Below, one piece after another: positions 40,391-53,650 of a stretch of DNA of 62,500 bases. Under the pieces are notes generated by a model that ran no database searches, was not told the origin of the DNA, and saw nothing but the letters and a program-made list of their open reading frames with translations. Every line of letters begins with the position of its first letter. Positions within the stretch are counted from its first letter, which is position 1. The position numbers and the translations under genes are program-made. Source of the stretch: Chrysomallon squamiferum (taxonomy: Eukaryota; Mollusca; Gastropoda; Neomphalida; Peltospiridae); NCBI GenBank assembly GCA_012295275.1, contig CM022666.1, positions 3,406,116-3,468,615 of the forward strand, in the 5' to 3' direction.

Positions 40391-41911
40391 ACGCTTAAAT
40401 ATATCTATCATTTCTATGTATGTAATAAGAATTAAACGGTTGAAATAAATATATAAGTAGTCATTTTTGTCTGTTACATTTCAGAATTATAGGAGGTTAT
40501 GTCTACAAAGTGATACAACTTCAAAGAACTCCTCCGTCTGCAGAAAGATAAAATTAAGAATACTAATTATTTTAAATGATCTATATATTCCGTCAGTTTT
40601 TATTACGATAACAATAAAAGCTCCAACGACATTATTCAAATAAAAACACAACGGTATAATAACTTTTATCACATAGATAAATAATGACCGATATAATTCA
40701 CTAACATTCAAGACAGTTGTTCCGAGATTTAAAAAAATAAATGCGTTTGTTTCGAGCCAATTATACTATACAGTCTTGTGAATGGCTACGGAGGCTGTGT
40801 TTCCGCTAGGGAAAAGTCGAAGAACAATAACTGAAGACATACAAAAACCTTACCTTTCTTGCTCTCATCACAAGACTGGGCTTTCCGATCACATTCATAC
40901 AGGTTTTCCCCATAAAAGATATAAATTTACAGCGCAATTCTAGCGTGACTGCTAATACCGAATTGCACAACAAAGAACCAACAAAGATGTATCAGCTGAC
41001 TGTTATCAACATTGTTCCTCGGAACTGTTCGAGAACTGTCGGCGGATTTCGGAATGAAGAACGGGCCAATGGAACGCCTGATATTGTAACTGCGGAATGG
41101 CAATATAACCAAGGTCATGGCCGATGATGGCCATTACAAAGGTCAAGCTAAGTGCGAGGAACTGACTATTGTTCATACAAGTAGCGAAGTCCGAACGGTA
41201 ATACATATGAGTCAAGGGATGATGGTTTTAATATGATTTGAAATAAGCTTGTATTATCTCTCATTGAATAAGTTATTATATGGCTCCTGTAATGTGTCAA
41301 AAATATATTTTAACAAATAAATAAAATGAATCGCTTTTACTGAATCTTTTGTACCACTGGTGCTTTCGATGGGGCCAACATTTTGTGAGAGACAATTAAA
41401 ATGGTTTTCTTTATTTCACCATCGTCACTGTCATCATCATTAACACCATCATCATCATCAACTTCTTCTTTTTGTTATTATTGTTATTTTATTACCGCCA
41501 TTAATAAATTTTAATATTTATTTATTGTCATCGTCATTATCAACATTTTATTACCACCATTATTGAGTTTTTACTTCTGCTATTATTACAGACTTTTCGC
41601 TCTTGTTTATGGTTATAATGTTTTGAATGCAATTTTAAAAAGTAATAAATAAAGATAAAATAAAATAACTGTCTGTTTACAAAGTTTCTGACGGAAACAA
41701 ATATTTGAAAATAACAATACGGTGCAGTCACATGATACGGCTGTATCTTGTAGTAGTCTGTTATCAAACGCTGTTTACGTGCCATCATAAGTATGTTCGT
41801 GCATGATGTCGGTAATTTTTATTTCCCTGGCGAACTCTAACGTCTGTGATGACCCAGTTTCAGTTATGTAACAAGTATTATATCTCAACAAGAGTTCAGA
41901 GTTAAGCAGTA

Positions 41912-42027
<116 letters not shown>

Positions 42028-42211
42028 CGGATGGGGAAAAAGAGAGAAAGACAAAAGGATAAAATGCGAACTGAGAACCAACGAACGATTTGTTTCGTGC
42101 AGAAGGAGGCGGGATCGAAACTACAATCGTTTACCATATCGCACGAAATCACATAGAGAAAGTGAGGAAAGGGCATGTATGGGTGTGGGTGTGGGTGTGG
42201 GTGTGGGTGTG

Positions 42212-42251
<40 letters not shown>

Positions 42252-42784
42252 TACTTAGTTGTTGCTTGAAAACCATATCTATAACTCGGGGGGTGGGGGT
42301 GCTCATTATAATAATTGCTATTTTCCACGCATACTATTTGTATTTTGTAGCCAGTGCGAGTATAAAAATACAGTCGAATTAACAAACTATTCAGCTCATA
42401 TGCAGCAGCCTGTCGACATGTACGTAATTTATGAGTCATAAAAACGTAGACTTCTCCAAGTCACTAGCCTCTGTTCTATTACGTAATGGAAAAGGGACCA
42501 AAGACCGAACTGTGACCAGTCTAGAAAAGTCTAGAATTATCAGCTATTAAAGGGAATAATTTAAAAAAAAAAAATAATAATAAGGAGCGGCGTTTTTTTA
42601 AAACGTAAATAGTTATGCGAACAAAACCATGATGAATTAAATGGAATGATTTATATGCTTTATTTTGTACTGCCATTTCTGCAGCTAGTGCTACTGCTGT
42701 AATCAATAATAAAATTACGTTTATTATAATTCTTGTCGTCATCATCATGGTCAACATTGTTATTATCATTATTATCCCCTTTTC

Positions 42785-42826
42785 CTTCTTCTTCTTCTCC
42801 TTCTTCTTCTTCTTCTTTTTCTTCTT

Positions 42827-42857
<31 letters not shown>

Positions 42858-42866
42858 TTATTATTA
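42785..42866. repeat. (TTC)n microsatellite
   Basis: TTC units with few interruptions, ending in ATT units. The complement is an AAG polypurine tract. Confidence 0.93.
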
Positions 42867-43001
42867 TGACACTGTTGATTAATTTAGTTTAAGAATACTC
42901 GTCAGCTTTTTTTTTTTTTTTTTAAAATTTTCTAACAAGATAAACCTGAAATTGTGAAAAAAATTTCATTCATTATCGATTAGACATTTTGCAAAATTAT
43001 T

Positions 43002-43004
<3 letters not shown>

Positions 43005-43094
<90 letters not shown>
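43005..43094. repeat. (GA)n microsatellite
   Basis: About 45 GA units, uninterrupted. Confidence 0.97.
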
Positions 43095-43097
<3 letters not shown>

Positions 43098-43345
43098 TAA
43101 AAAAAATAAAAAGGTAAAAATGTTGATAGTATAGATCTACTATGGACTTGTTGTAATCCGAAATAAAAGGCGCTGATGAAGATAACATGATAACGAAACA
43201 TGATCAGACTGAAATCGCGTGGACTCTAAATCTTTGCAAAAACATTTGAAGTTCGGTAAATATTTACATAAGTCAAGCTCACTGACCTTTAAAGCTAAAG
43301 TGCAAACTCTGAAATGCTGAATAGGGTCCATATCTCATAATATTG

Positions 43346-43915
43346 CTTATTATTATTATTATTATTATTATTACTGCTACTACTACTACCACTACTTCTA
43401 CAAATAATAATACTATTATTAGTACTACTACTACTACTACGACTACTACTATTATTAGTACTCCTACTACAAATACTACTACTATTATTATTACTACTAC
43501 TACAAATACTACTACTATTATTAATACTACTACTACTTCTACGACTACAACTACAAATACTACTACTACTATTACTAGTATTACTACTGCTACCACTGTT
43601 ACTTTTATTACTATCATCACTCTTATTATTTTATCTAGTATTAATAATATTAATGTTGTTGTTGTTATTAGTAATGGTGGTAGTAGTAGTAGCAGCAGCA
43701 ACAGCAGTAGTTGCAGTAGTAGAACCAACAGTAGTAATAGTAGTAGTAGTAGTAGTAATACTGGTAGCAGTAGTAGTAACAGCAAAAGTAGTAGTAGTAG
43801 TAGTAATAATAGTAGCAGTGGTAGTATTAACAACAGTAGTAGTAGCAGCAGCAGTAGTAGTAGTAGTAGAAGTAGTAGAATAGTAGTAGAAGTAGTAGTC
43901 GTAATAGAATTGTTG
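43346..43915. repeat. Large composite (TAC)n then (GTA)n trinucleotide tract
   Basis: About 270 bp of TAC/ATT/ACT-type triplets are followed, after a short TTG-rich centre near 43650, by about 240 bp of GTA/GTAGCA triplets. The second half is the reverse-complement type of the first. Frames across it (Thr/Asn, Ser, Val, Leu-rich) are triplet-repeat shadows. Confidence 0.93.
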
Positions 43916-45476
43916 TTTTAGTAACAGCAGTTGCACTTTTGTGAGTTTGTTCATCTTTGTATTGCGCCTCATTTTTATTTTCTATCTCATTTTACTTAAC
44001 AAAAATTAAATCATAACAGTCATTTGCCCACACAAATACATGTCTTCACTGCTAACATACACAATGAATTCGACATAAAACGAGGTTCAATTTATTTCCA
44101 AGGTCTGCCTATATGGCTGTATCTATTACATAATTTATCTGTTAAGTTTGCTAATCATATTTTAACCAGATGTCCGTAAACTGGATTATCATTAATAAAT
44201 CATCGATATTTCCTATTATCAAGAGAAATGATATCGCTCTCCAAGCCGCCATGTTGGACAATAGGACAATAAATCTATAAATATATTTATAGCTTGCGAA
44301 ACCGTAACAGTTTCTTGCGTAATGGAATGTGACGTTGAATAAGGCTTGTTTGAAATGTTATAAAAAAAAAAAAAAAAAAAAAAAACTAGCACGCCCTGAC
44401 GTTTAACTTGATATTTAATTTTTCTACGGTCTTTTTTTGCACTCGCGAAACCAGAAACTTGTGGCCTTGCATAATTTTAAAAGGGTGTCTACAACGGTGC
44501 TTAAAGGCAGTTCGTTTATAGAGAATAATGTTTACTAATAATAAAGTTACTAGAAAATAGTTTTTCTTATCAACGAAGTGTTGTTTAAAAAATGTAATTG
44601 TCACATGTCAAGCTGACATTTTCTCTTCTTGATCCGAAAGAAAGATTTTAATGATAAAATCATTTCACTGATATAAATAATAATAATAAAAATAATTTAA
44701 AAACAATAAAATTATGGAAATGTCAGTGGGGCCAATATTTTATTTATCTTCGTTCTCATTCTTGTATAAGTTAATTTATTTAAGGTGACTATTTCTTTAT
44801 ATTCATATTTCACATGCTATTTAGGTTTACGCTTAGTATTTTTTTTGTTATTTTATTTTATTTTATTTTATACAGTTTTATTTTTTTTATTTTTGTTTTA
44901 ACTTTTGCGCAGGTGGAGGGATATTGCAATATCAACACTTAGAAACAAACGTTATAATTCGATATTTGCGTTTCGCCTCAAAGAATATTCTGCTTTTTAC
45001 ATTTCCCAAATTACACCATTAAATACAAAAAGACGACATTAAATAACTAACTGCCACAACGCTGAGTTTTTTTTTTAGTGTTGTGCTAATTTGCATTAAA
45101 ATCATTACACAATTATTATATGATTTCTATTTATACTTGAACACCAACCTTTACTAATAATAAATTTTGAAAACAAAATAGTAAGCTCTCTGTAATACAT
45201 GCTGCGGGCAGACCCTTTCTTTTTAATGGTGACGTCAAATCGTACAGTGAAATATGAACAAAATTTCTAATGGACTGATAAGATAATTCGGAAATATCTT
45301 CTGTATTATTCTTCATCATACTTAACTACTTTCTATATATAGCTGTGTAATATTGTGGATTTTGAAACAAATAAAAAAAGAAAATCTTAGCGTCTTGTTT
45401 CTGATGCAGCTGGTCATTAGTCGATATCGATCGGGTGAAAAATTCTATCTCTAATTTTATATAAATGTGTGTATGT

Positions 45477-45478
45477 GC

Positions 45479-45523
<45 letters not shown>

Positions 45524-45527
45524 GGGT
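45477..45527. repeat. (GT)n microsatellite with G run
   Basis: About 22 GT units with one GC interruption near the start, ending in GGGGGG. Confidence 0.95.
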
Positions 45528-45609
45528 ATTTGTTTATATTATTCTCTTTTTTTAAAATTATAATGGTGTAGGGTTTTTTTTTTATGATACAGTTCGCTTT
45601 ATATTTTAT

Positions 45610-45704
45610 GTAATTTTATTTTATTTTATTTTATTTTATTTTATTTTATTTTACTTTACTTTACTTTATTTTATTTTATTTTGCTTTACTATATTTTATT
45701 TTTC
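45610..45704. repeat. (TTTTA)n pentanucleotide repeat
   Basis: About eighteen units of TTTTA with TTTAC and TTTGC variants near the middle and end. Confidence 0.92.
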
Positions 45705-46243
45705 AAACCAATGTTTGCCAAGGTAGGGTGTGAGGTACACGATTTACAATACTTTGATTATCATTTCAGAACTATTTGGTTCAACAAGTATATATATATA
45801 TATATTACTTCAGACACAATATAGGCTCATTCGGACATCATATATCACAGATATTGAAACTTTTTTCTCACTTCACCTCTTGAAGAAAACATTTGGTTGA
45901 TGTGTACACCTTTCCAAATATCATGGTAGAGCAAATTCAGTATGGTCAATTAACACATGAGTGAAATGTGCACAGTGCTTTAACTGGATGAAATATAATG
46001 CAAAATAGGTATACAATTTTGCTCGCCTACCTGCTGGTTAATACTCGCGTATACCTGAAGGGGTACGCGCACTCAGCTTGAAAGCCACTGACTTAAAGCA
46101 TATCTATTTTATTCATTATTTTATGTTTGTTTTAGTTGCAAGCTGGTTAAGGGGAGAGAATATATACGAATACATAAAAAACAAAAAACAAAAAAACCCA
46201 ACTAAAACAGTAAAATGTTTCAGTGTAAAAAAGTTTATATATA

Positions 46244-46271
46244 TAATTTGCATTGTATATAATTATGAATA

Positions 46272-46336
<65 letters not shown>

Positions 46337-46394
46337 AATATATATATATACAATATACAATATATATATTCATAATTATATACAATGCAAATTA
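46244..46394. repeat. Perfect long inverted repeat (hairpin) with (TA)n core
   Basis: The left arm TAATTTGCATTGTATATAAT continues through TATGAATATA into a TA run. The right arm is its exact reverse complement and ends ATACAATGCAAATTA. Outer arms of at least 30 bp are perfect and the (TA)n core extends pairing further. No terminal duplication was recognised. Confidence 0.9.
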
Positions 46395-46639
46395 GTGTTG
46401 ATTATAACAGGTTAATGTAGATTAAGTTATCGTGATCTTAGATGGTTTTTTACTTATAATTCTCTAATATGGTAATAATTTAAGATAGCATTACTCATAT
46501 TATAATTATAATTATAATTATAATTATTATTATTATTAAATTTATTCATCCGTTCGTTCTTTCATCATTCGTTCAGTCAGTCATTTATTTATTTAAAATA
46601 CATGCATTCGTTTTACTTTGTTGTTAAATAGGTTTAGAT

Positions 46640-46891
46640 CATAGGTTTTCAACGTGGGGGTCGTGACTGAGGGGTCGCCAGCCTTTATCGGGGTCGCGAG
46701 ATCGTTGTTGAGCGTGGGTATGTTTTTGTTTTTTTTAACTTGACTTGGAAGGAGGAACAAATAGGTTTGGGAACCCTCATAGTGCTGACTTTGGTTGATG
46801 AAAAAAAAGGTAACCCTAGATATTATTGAATAACATTTTTTAAAGAGGGTAATCAGTTATACTGAGTTGCTTATAAGGTTGAAAACCAGTG
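46640..46891. mobile_element. hAT-type MITE, 252 bp, with exact 8-bp target-site duplication
   Basis: The element starts CATAGGTTTTCAACG and ends GGTTGAAAACCAGTG. These ends are inverted repeats of the CAGNGGTTNTCAACC type typical of Charlie-like hAT elements. GTTTAGAT occurs exactly on both sides (46632-46639 and 46892-46899). The interior carries GGGGTCGTGACTGAGGGGTCGCC- and GGGGTCGCGAG-like subterminal sequence and no coding region. Sits ~0.45 kb upstream of the RSRC1-like start codon. Confidence 0.9.
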
Positions 46892-47337
46892 GTTTAGATC
46901 GTCATTTAAAGTTTGTGGTTATTTTACATATTTAACAGGAGTAAGGGCAGATTACTCTAAATTTATTTACGAATGGACATTGTTAATTAACGTTATTTTT
47001 GTACGTTTGTTTTTGTTATCTGCTTTAAATCATATGAAAAGTCATTTATATTTTTGTTTTTATTTGAAAATAATACTGTTGGCATGAATAGAAGATTTTA
47101 ACGAGATCATATAAATTTTATAACATTCGCTTTGGTTTTTGTGTAGACAACTATTATTACTATTATTAATCCTTTCTAAATTTTCGATAAAATTTATTAT
47201 TATTAACACTTGAAGATACTTGGACATTAAATAAATAAGGTGGCAATAGTGTTAATAGATAACAGATAAGTAATAACTGAATCCTGGTACTAATATTTGT
47301 TAAATTATTATTACATTAATAATTTTGTAGATTAATT

Positions 47338-47547
47338 ATGGGTCGATATTCAGACAGCGATGATGATGCAAAACATTATAAGAAGAAGAAAAAGAAATAT
47401 TCACGTTCTCGATCCAGGTATGTTTCTGCGAATATTCTACAATCTAAATATTTTATTTTAACATTGGGAATATTATAAGCTTATATCTTTTTTGGATGTG
47501 TAATATATGTTGATATTTTCGAAGTCGGGATAACATAATAATAATAA

Positions 47548-47626
<79 letters not shown>

Positions 47627-48791
47627 TGTTGTTGTTGTTGTTGTAAACTTTCATCGTTTTAAATGTGTATACTTTCAGGTCAAGTAGTAGTAACAGCAGA
47701 TACTCATCAAAAACTAAAAAATCAAAGAAGTCTAAAAGTAAGCACAAGAAACGATCAAGAAGCAGATCTCGAGACCGACGTTCAAGGAGGTCAAGGTCCA
47801 TAAGTAGAAGTCGAAGGTCAAGGTCACTAAGCAGAGGTAGAAGATCGAAATCACTAAGCAGAGGTCGAAGGTCAAGAAGCAGGGACAGAAGATCTAGAAG
47901 CCATGACATAACAGCCAGAAGTCGTGACCGTCGATACCGGTCAAGGTCACGCAGCTATGACAGACACAGCAGGAGAAGGTCAAGGTCAGATTCTCGAAAT
48001 AGGTCACACAGGTCAAAGTCTAGGTCAAGGGAGAGAAGCAGAAGATCAAGTTCGAGGTAGACATTAGTTTCAGATCTGTAGAGTGATACTTTTAGAAATA
48101 GTTCTTAAAAGATCATAACATTTGAAAATAAGGATTTAAAAAAGTTATTTTTAAGTAATTTACTAACTAATGATGAAGGTAGTTATTTATAAACAAAGAT
48201 GCATAACTAACTAATAATAATAATAATTTTTGACACTGTCATATCAGGACACCTGCATATAAAAAGAAACCGAGAGATTCATCCCAGAGTCCAGCTTCAA
48301 AATCAGAAAAGAAGTGAGTCAATTTTTTAAATTTATTTTTTTATTTTTTATTTTTAATTTACAGCTGAAATCTTCAAATTTAAGCTATATCTTATCTACA
48401 AACATAGTTATGGTCCAAATATGTTTAGCAGATTGGATGTTGTTTGTTTTTGGTGACCAGGTTTTGCAAAATTAAAAAAGTAATTTAAAAAAAACAAAAC
48501 AACGAAAGGTGTTGTTACAAAACATTTAAAGAGTATTAGTTTTTTCTAATAATTAATTATTTCCCTTTGATATTTCAACAAGTACACTAATTACATTGAG
48601 TGTTATACAGTATGTATCTTATTTTTGTTTCAACAGAAAATTGATTCAAATATAAACTTTTTGATTAATTAATAGTCAGAAATATATTTATTATAATTGA
48701 GATTATTCGTCTGTGATTTACTTTAATAATACATTTTTTTGTAGAAGAGGAAATATATTGACTTCCATTATTATTATCACTATCATTATCA

Positions 48792-48840
<49 letters not shown>

Positions 48841-51533
48841 CTTCTAGTTAATATTATTATAATTAATGACAAGTTAATTGTGTATATATATAAAAATGCA
48901 CACGTGGATTTTTAAGATTATTTAGCTAATATTATATTTATTTTATTTATTTATTGTTTCTCCACAGTTCAGATAGTCAAACAAGCATTATTCCAGGCTT
49001 TGATGAGATGGTAAGTGAATGACAACAATCATAATTAATCATAACATAAAATAATTATACATATGATATAGACTGAAATAAAATTAATTCCAAACTTTCA
49101 CAACTATATCTTAATATCAAGATATTTTCGAAAAATTCACTCATTCAGTAGATTGCCTTTCATATGTGTTTTGTTATCAGAAAACTATAACACAGAAATA
49201 TTTTATATCATCTAGATATTTCTCTGACAACACACACACACACACACACCGATATTTTCTTTTACACATACAAGCACCTTCTTTCAGCTGAATGCACACA
49301 CATAAAGTTATCCCTTTTTCATATAAAATTGTATAAATATTTCATTCTCTAACAAACATGCTTGCTTTCATGTACACACACAAGAACACACTACCACACA
49401 TGCACACACACACACACATATGCACACAACTGATACATAATTAATGTTTTTGATTTTTGTAGACACCTTCAGAACAGGCCACTGCAAGAATGAGACTGGC
49501 ATTAAAAGCAGCTGGTAATTATTGTTTTAAATATGTATGAAAGAAAGTCACTAATTTTATTTTAGCACTTGTACACAGATAAATATGTACATACATACAT
49601 AAATCATGCATATATCCAAACATACATACATATATACAATCACACATACACACAAGAAAATATATGAACAGACTACAGACACAAACATATGTAAATACAC
49701 ATTTGAGTGCATAGATACAGCATAAAAATAAAAATTTGCATACACACATTCTACACATACACACTCAAACACACCTATACACCATTATATATAAATATAC
49801 ACACAGACACACATCTACACATGTTGTTTATAAAATTGTGGTCCAAAGGAAACTTCTAAGATACTTATTTGTTATTTATTTAGAAACAGTTAATCATATC
49901 TGATTACTATTAATCTCTGCAGCATAACATAATATTTTTTAAAAATATCTTTATATATGTAGCTGCTGCTGATGAAAAAATTCTGGGACACTCTCAAAGT
50001 TCCAAGACAAATTTCTCCGGTCTTCAGGACATGACGAAGTTTAATGATGCTGTAGAAGATATAGAGTCATCGTCATTTGAACCCAAGTCCTTCAAGTCCA
50101 GCAGATCCAGCAAAGTAAAGGTACTGAAGTAATATTTCTAATTTAATAATAGTATTTCTTTTTTAAATTTTGTTATTTTATTTTTTTTAGATTTATTTAT
50201 TTATTATTTTATTTTATTTTATTTATTGTATTTTTTTGTTCATTCAGTATTTGTCTTTTGGTATTTTGTGTTAATCAACTAATATTTATAATTAAGTATT
50301 TAAGACATTTGCATTTGTTATTAGCAGTTTTGTTTTAATTATATTATTCTTTTTATTATTTATCACTTCTGTCTTATTTTATGTTAGTAATAGTTTGTTT
50401 TAATACATTATTATTTGTGATTATCCCTTATGACTCAAGTTGAAAGCAGAGGACTGTTTGTTTTATTTCTCAAATTTACTATTTTTCTCAAAATTCAATT
50501 CTTTTAAAAAAAAACAAATAATAATAATTGTAGAAAATTATTTGATGGCATCGAGTATTAGAAAATAGATTTAAAAACAAAATATTTAATTTTTATTATT
50601 ATTTATCATTTTTAATATGGATGAATTTATATTCTCACTAGACCTATACTTGATTCATTTCACCTTTTTTCTTCTGACATATTATTTGTCATTAAGAACC
50701 CGAATGTGATATCTTTAACTTACAGTTATTTTTTTATCTGATTTCAGACACAAGAAGAATTTACGACACATGATATGACGATATTTGGAGCAGGCAAGTT
50801 TGAAATTAGAACAGATCCTGCAGATAAAAAGAATTTTTTTGTGGAGCCAGAGAGTTATGCCCATCCAAATGTAAGTATATATGTAAATTTATACATCTCT
50901 CTCAGTTTCTTTGACATCCAGTATCTGTTACGTTTTTCCTGCTAAGGTGTCTTTAAACATTCATTCATTCAGTTATTCTCTCTCAGTCATATTATGTGTT
51001 GTGTATTTAGTAACTGACCTACCTCAGATAATTACATCTATCGTCTGTAGCCTCTCTGTGCTTTAAATTGCTTCAGCTGTTATTTAATAATTATTATTCA
51101 TTTATTATTTATTTATTTCATTTGTACGGGGGTTTTTTTAAAATGATTTTTCAACTATTTTTTATGTTTTTTAATTTTTGAAAATATTTCTTGGATTATT
51201 TACGTATTTATTTATTTACTTATTTATATATTTATTTATTTATATATTTTTTATTTATTTACTTATTTATTTATTTATTTATTTATTCATTTATTTTATT
51301 TATATTCATATTTATTTATTTATTTATTTTAATTTATTTATATATTTATTTATTTATTTATTTACATATTTATTTTTATATTTATTTATTTATTTATTTA
51401 TTTACATATTTATTTATTTATTTATTTATTTATTTTGTTCAAGCTTTACTGTGACCCTCAGGAAAAAATGGACAGATGGATTCAGAAACTGACTGCAATG
51501 AGGCGACGGAAAATTGAAGGTGAAGCCTATTAA
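47338..51533 (+). CDS. RSRC1: Arginine/serine-rich coiled-coil protein 1-like splicing factor
   Basis: SR-related nuclear protein expected to act in pre-mRNA splicing. Coding exons: 47338-47417, 47679-48056, 48248-48313, 48968-49010, 49463-49514, 49963-50120, 50748-50870, 51444-51533. Phases join without error to give 329 aa, close to the ~334 aa of vertebrate RSRC1. The start MGRYSDSDDDAKHYKKKKKK matches the family style (MGRRSSDTEEE...). Exon 2 encodes about 125 residues dominated by RS, SR and RD dipeptides. C-terminal hallmarks are TPSEQATARMRLALKAAA, DIESSSFEPKSFKSS, YAHPN and DRWIQKLTAMRRRKIEGE, the conserved tail of the family. A TAG acceptor at 47329-47330, eight bases before the ATG, implies an upstream noncoding exon. 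AATAAA at 51725-51730 is the likely poly(A) signal. Identity rests on remembered family features, not an alignment. Confidence 0.87.
47547..47643. repeat. (TAG)n(TTG)n microsatellite in RSRC1 intron 1
   Basis: About 26 TAG units then five TTG units, ending 35 bases before the exon 2 acceptor at 47678. Every TAG is a potential cryptic AG. Confidence 0.95.
48790..48841. repeat. (ATT)n microsatellite in RSRC1 intron 3
   Basis: About sixteen ATT units. Confidence 0.95.
51195..51437. repeat. (TTTA)n tract abutting the last RSRC1 exon
   Basis: About 240 bp of TTTA units with TATA and TTAC variants fill the end of the last intron, right up to the acceptor TTTTGTTCAAG at 51443. Gives Ile/Tyr/Leu/Phe shadow frames. 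Confidence 0.95.
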
Positions 51534-51724
51534 CTTACAGACTAACAGATGGATGGAACATCTGATGGTTGAATAATATTCCAAAGGCCTGAAAACAGTA
51601 ATCTGTTTATGCACATGGTGAAGTATAGAATGAGTTAAAACAGAAGATTATTTTGATAGAGTTCTACACCATTCTGGGCCAGATGGATGCACAAAAGAAT
51701 AACAATATAAAAAAAACATTGTTG

Positions 51725-51730
51725 AATAAA
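51725..51730 (+). terminator. Poly(A) signal of the RSRC1-like gene
   Basis: AATAAA 192 bases after the TAA stop, in the first AATAAA-rich stretch downstream of the last exon. Confidence 0.6.
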
Positions 51731-51734
51731 ATAT

Positions 51735-53630
<1,896 letters not shown>

Positions 53631-53650
53631 TTTATTAAATTTTTTCTTCT

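Noticed and set aside
43279-43921. Leu/Val-rich and Thr/Ser-rich frames of up to 192 codons
   Set aside because: All arise from the TAC/GTA triplet tract and are open in several frames at once.
47481-47909. A 142-codon minus-strand Asp/Leu- and Tyr-rich frame
   Set aside because: Antisense of the SR-repeat exon of the RSRC1-like gene and its TAG-repeat intron.
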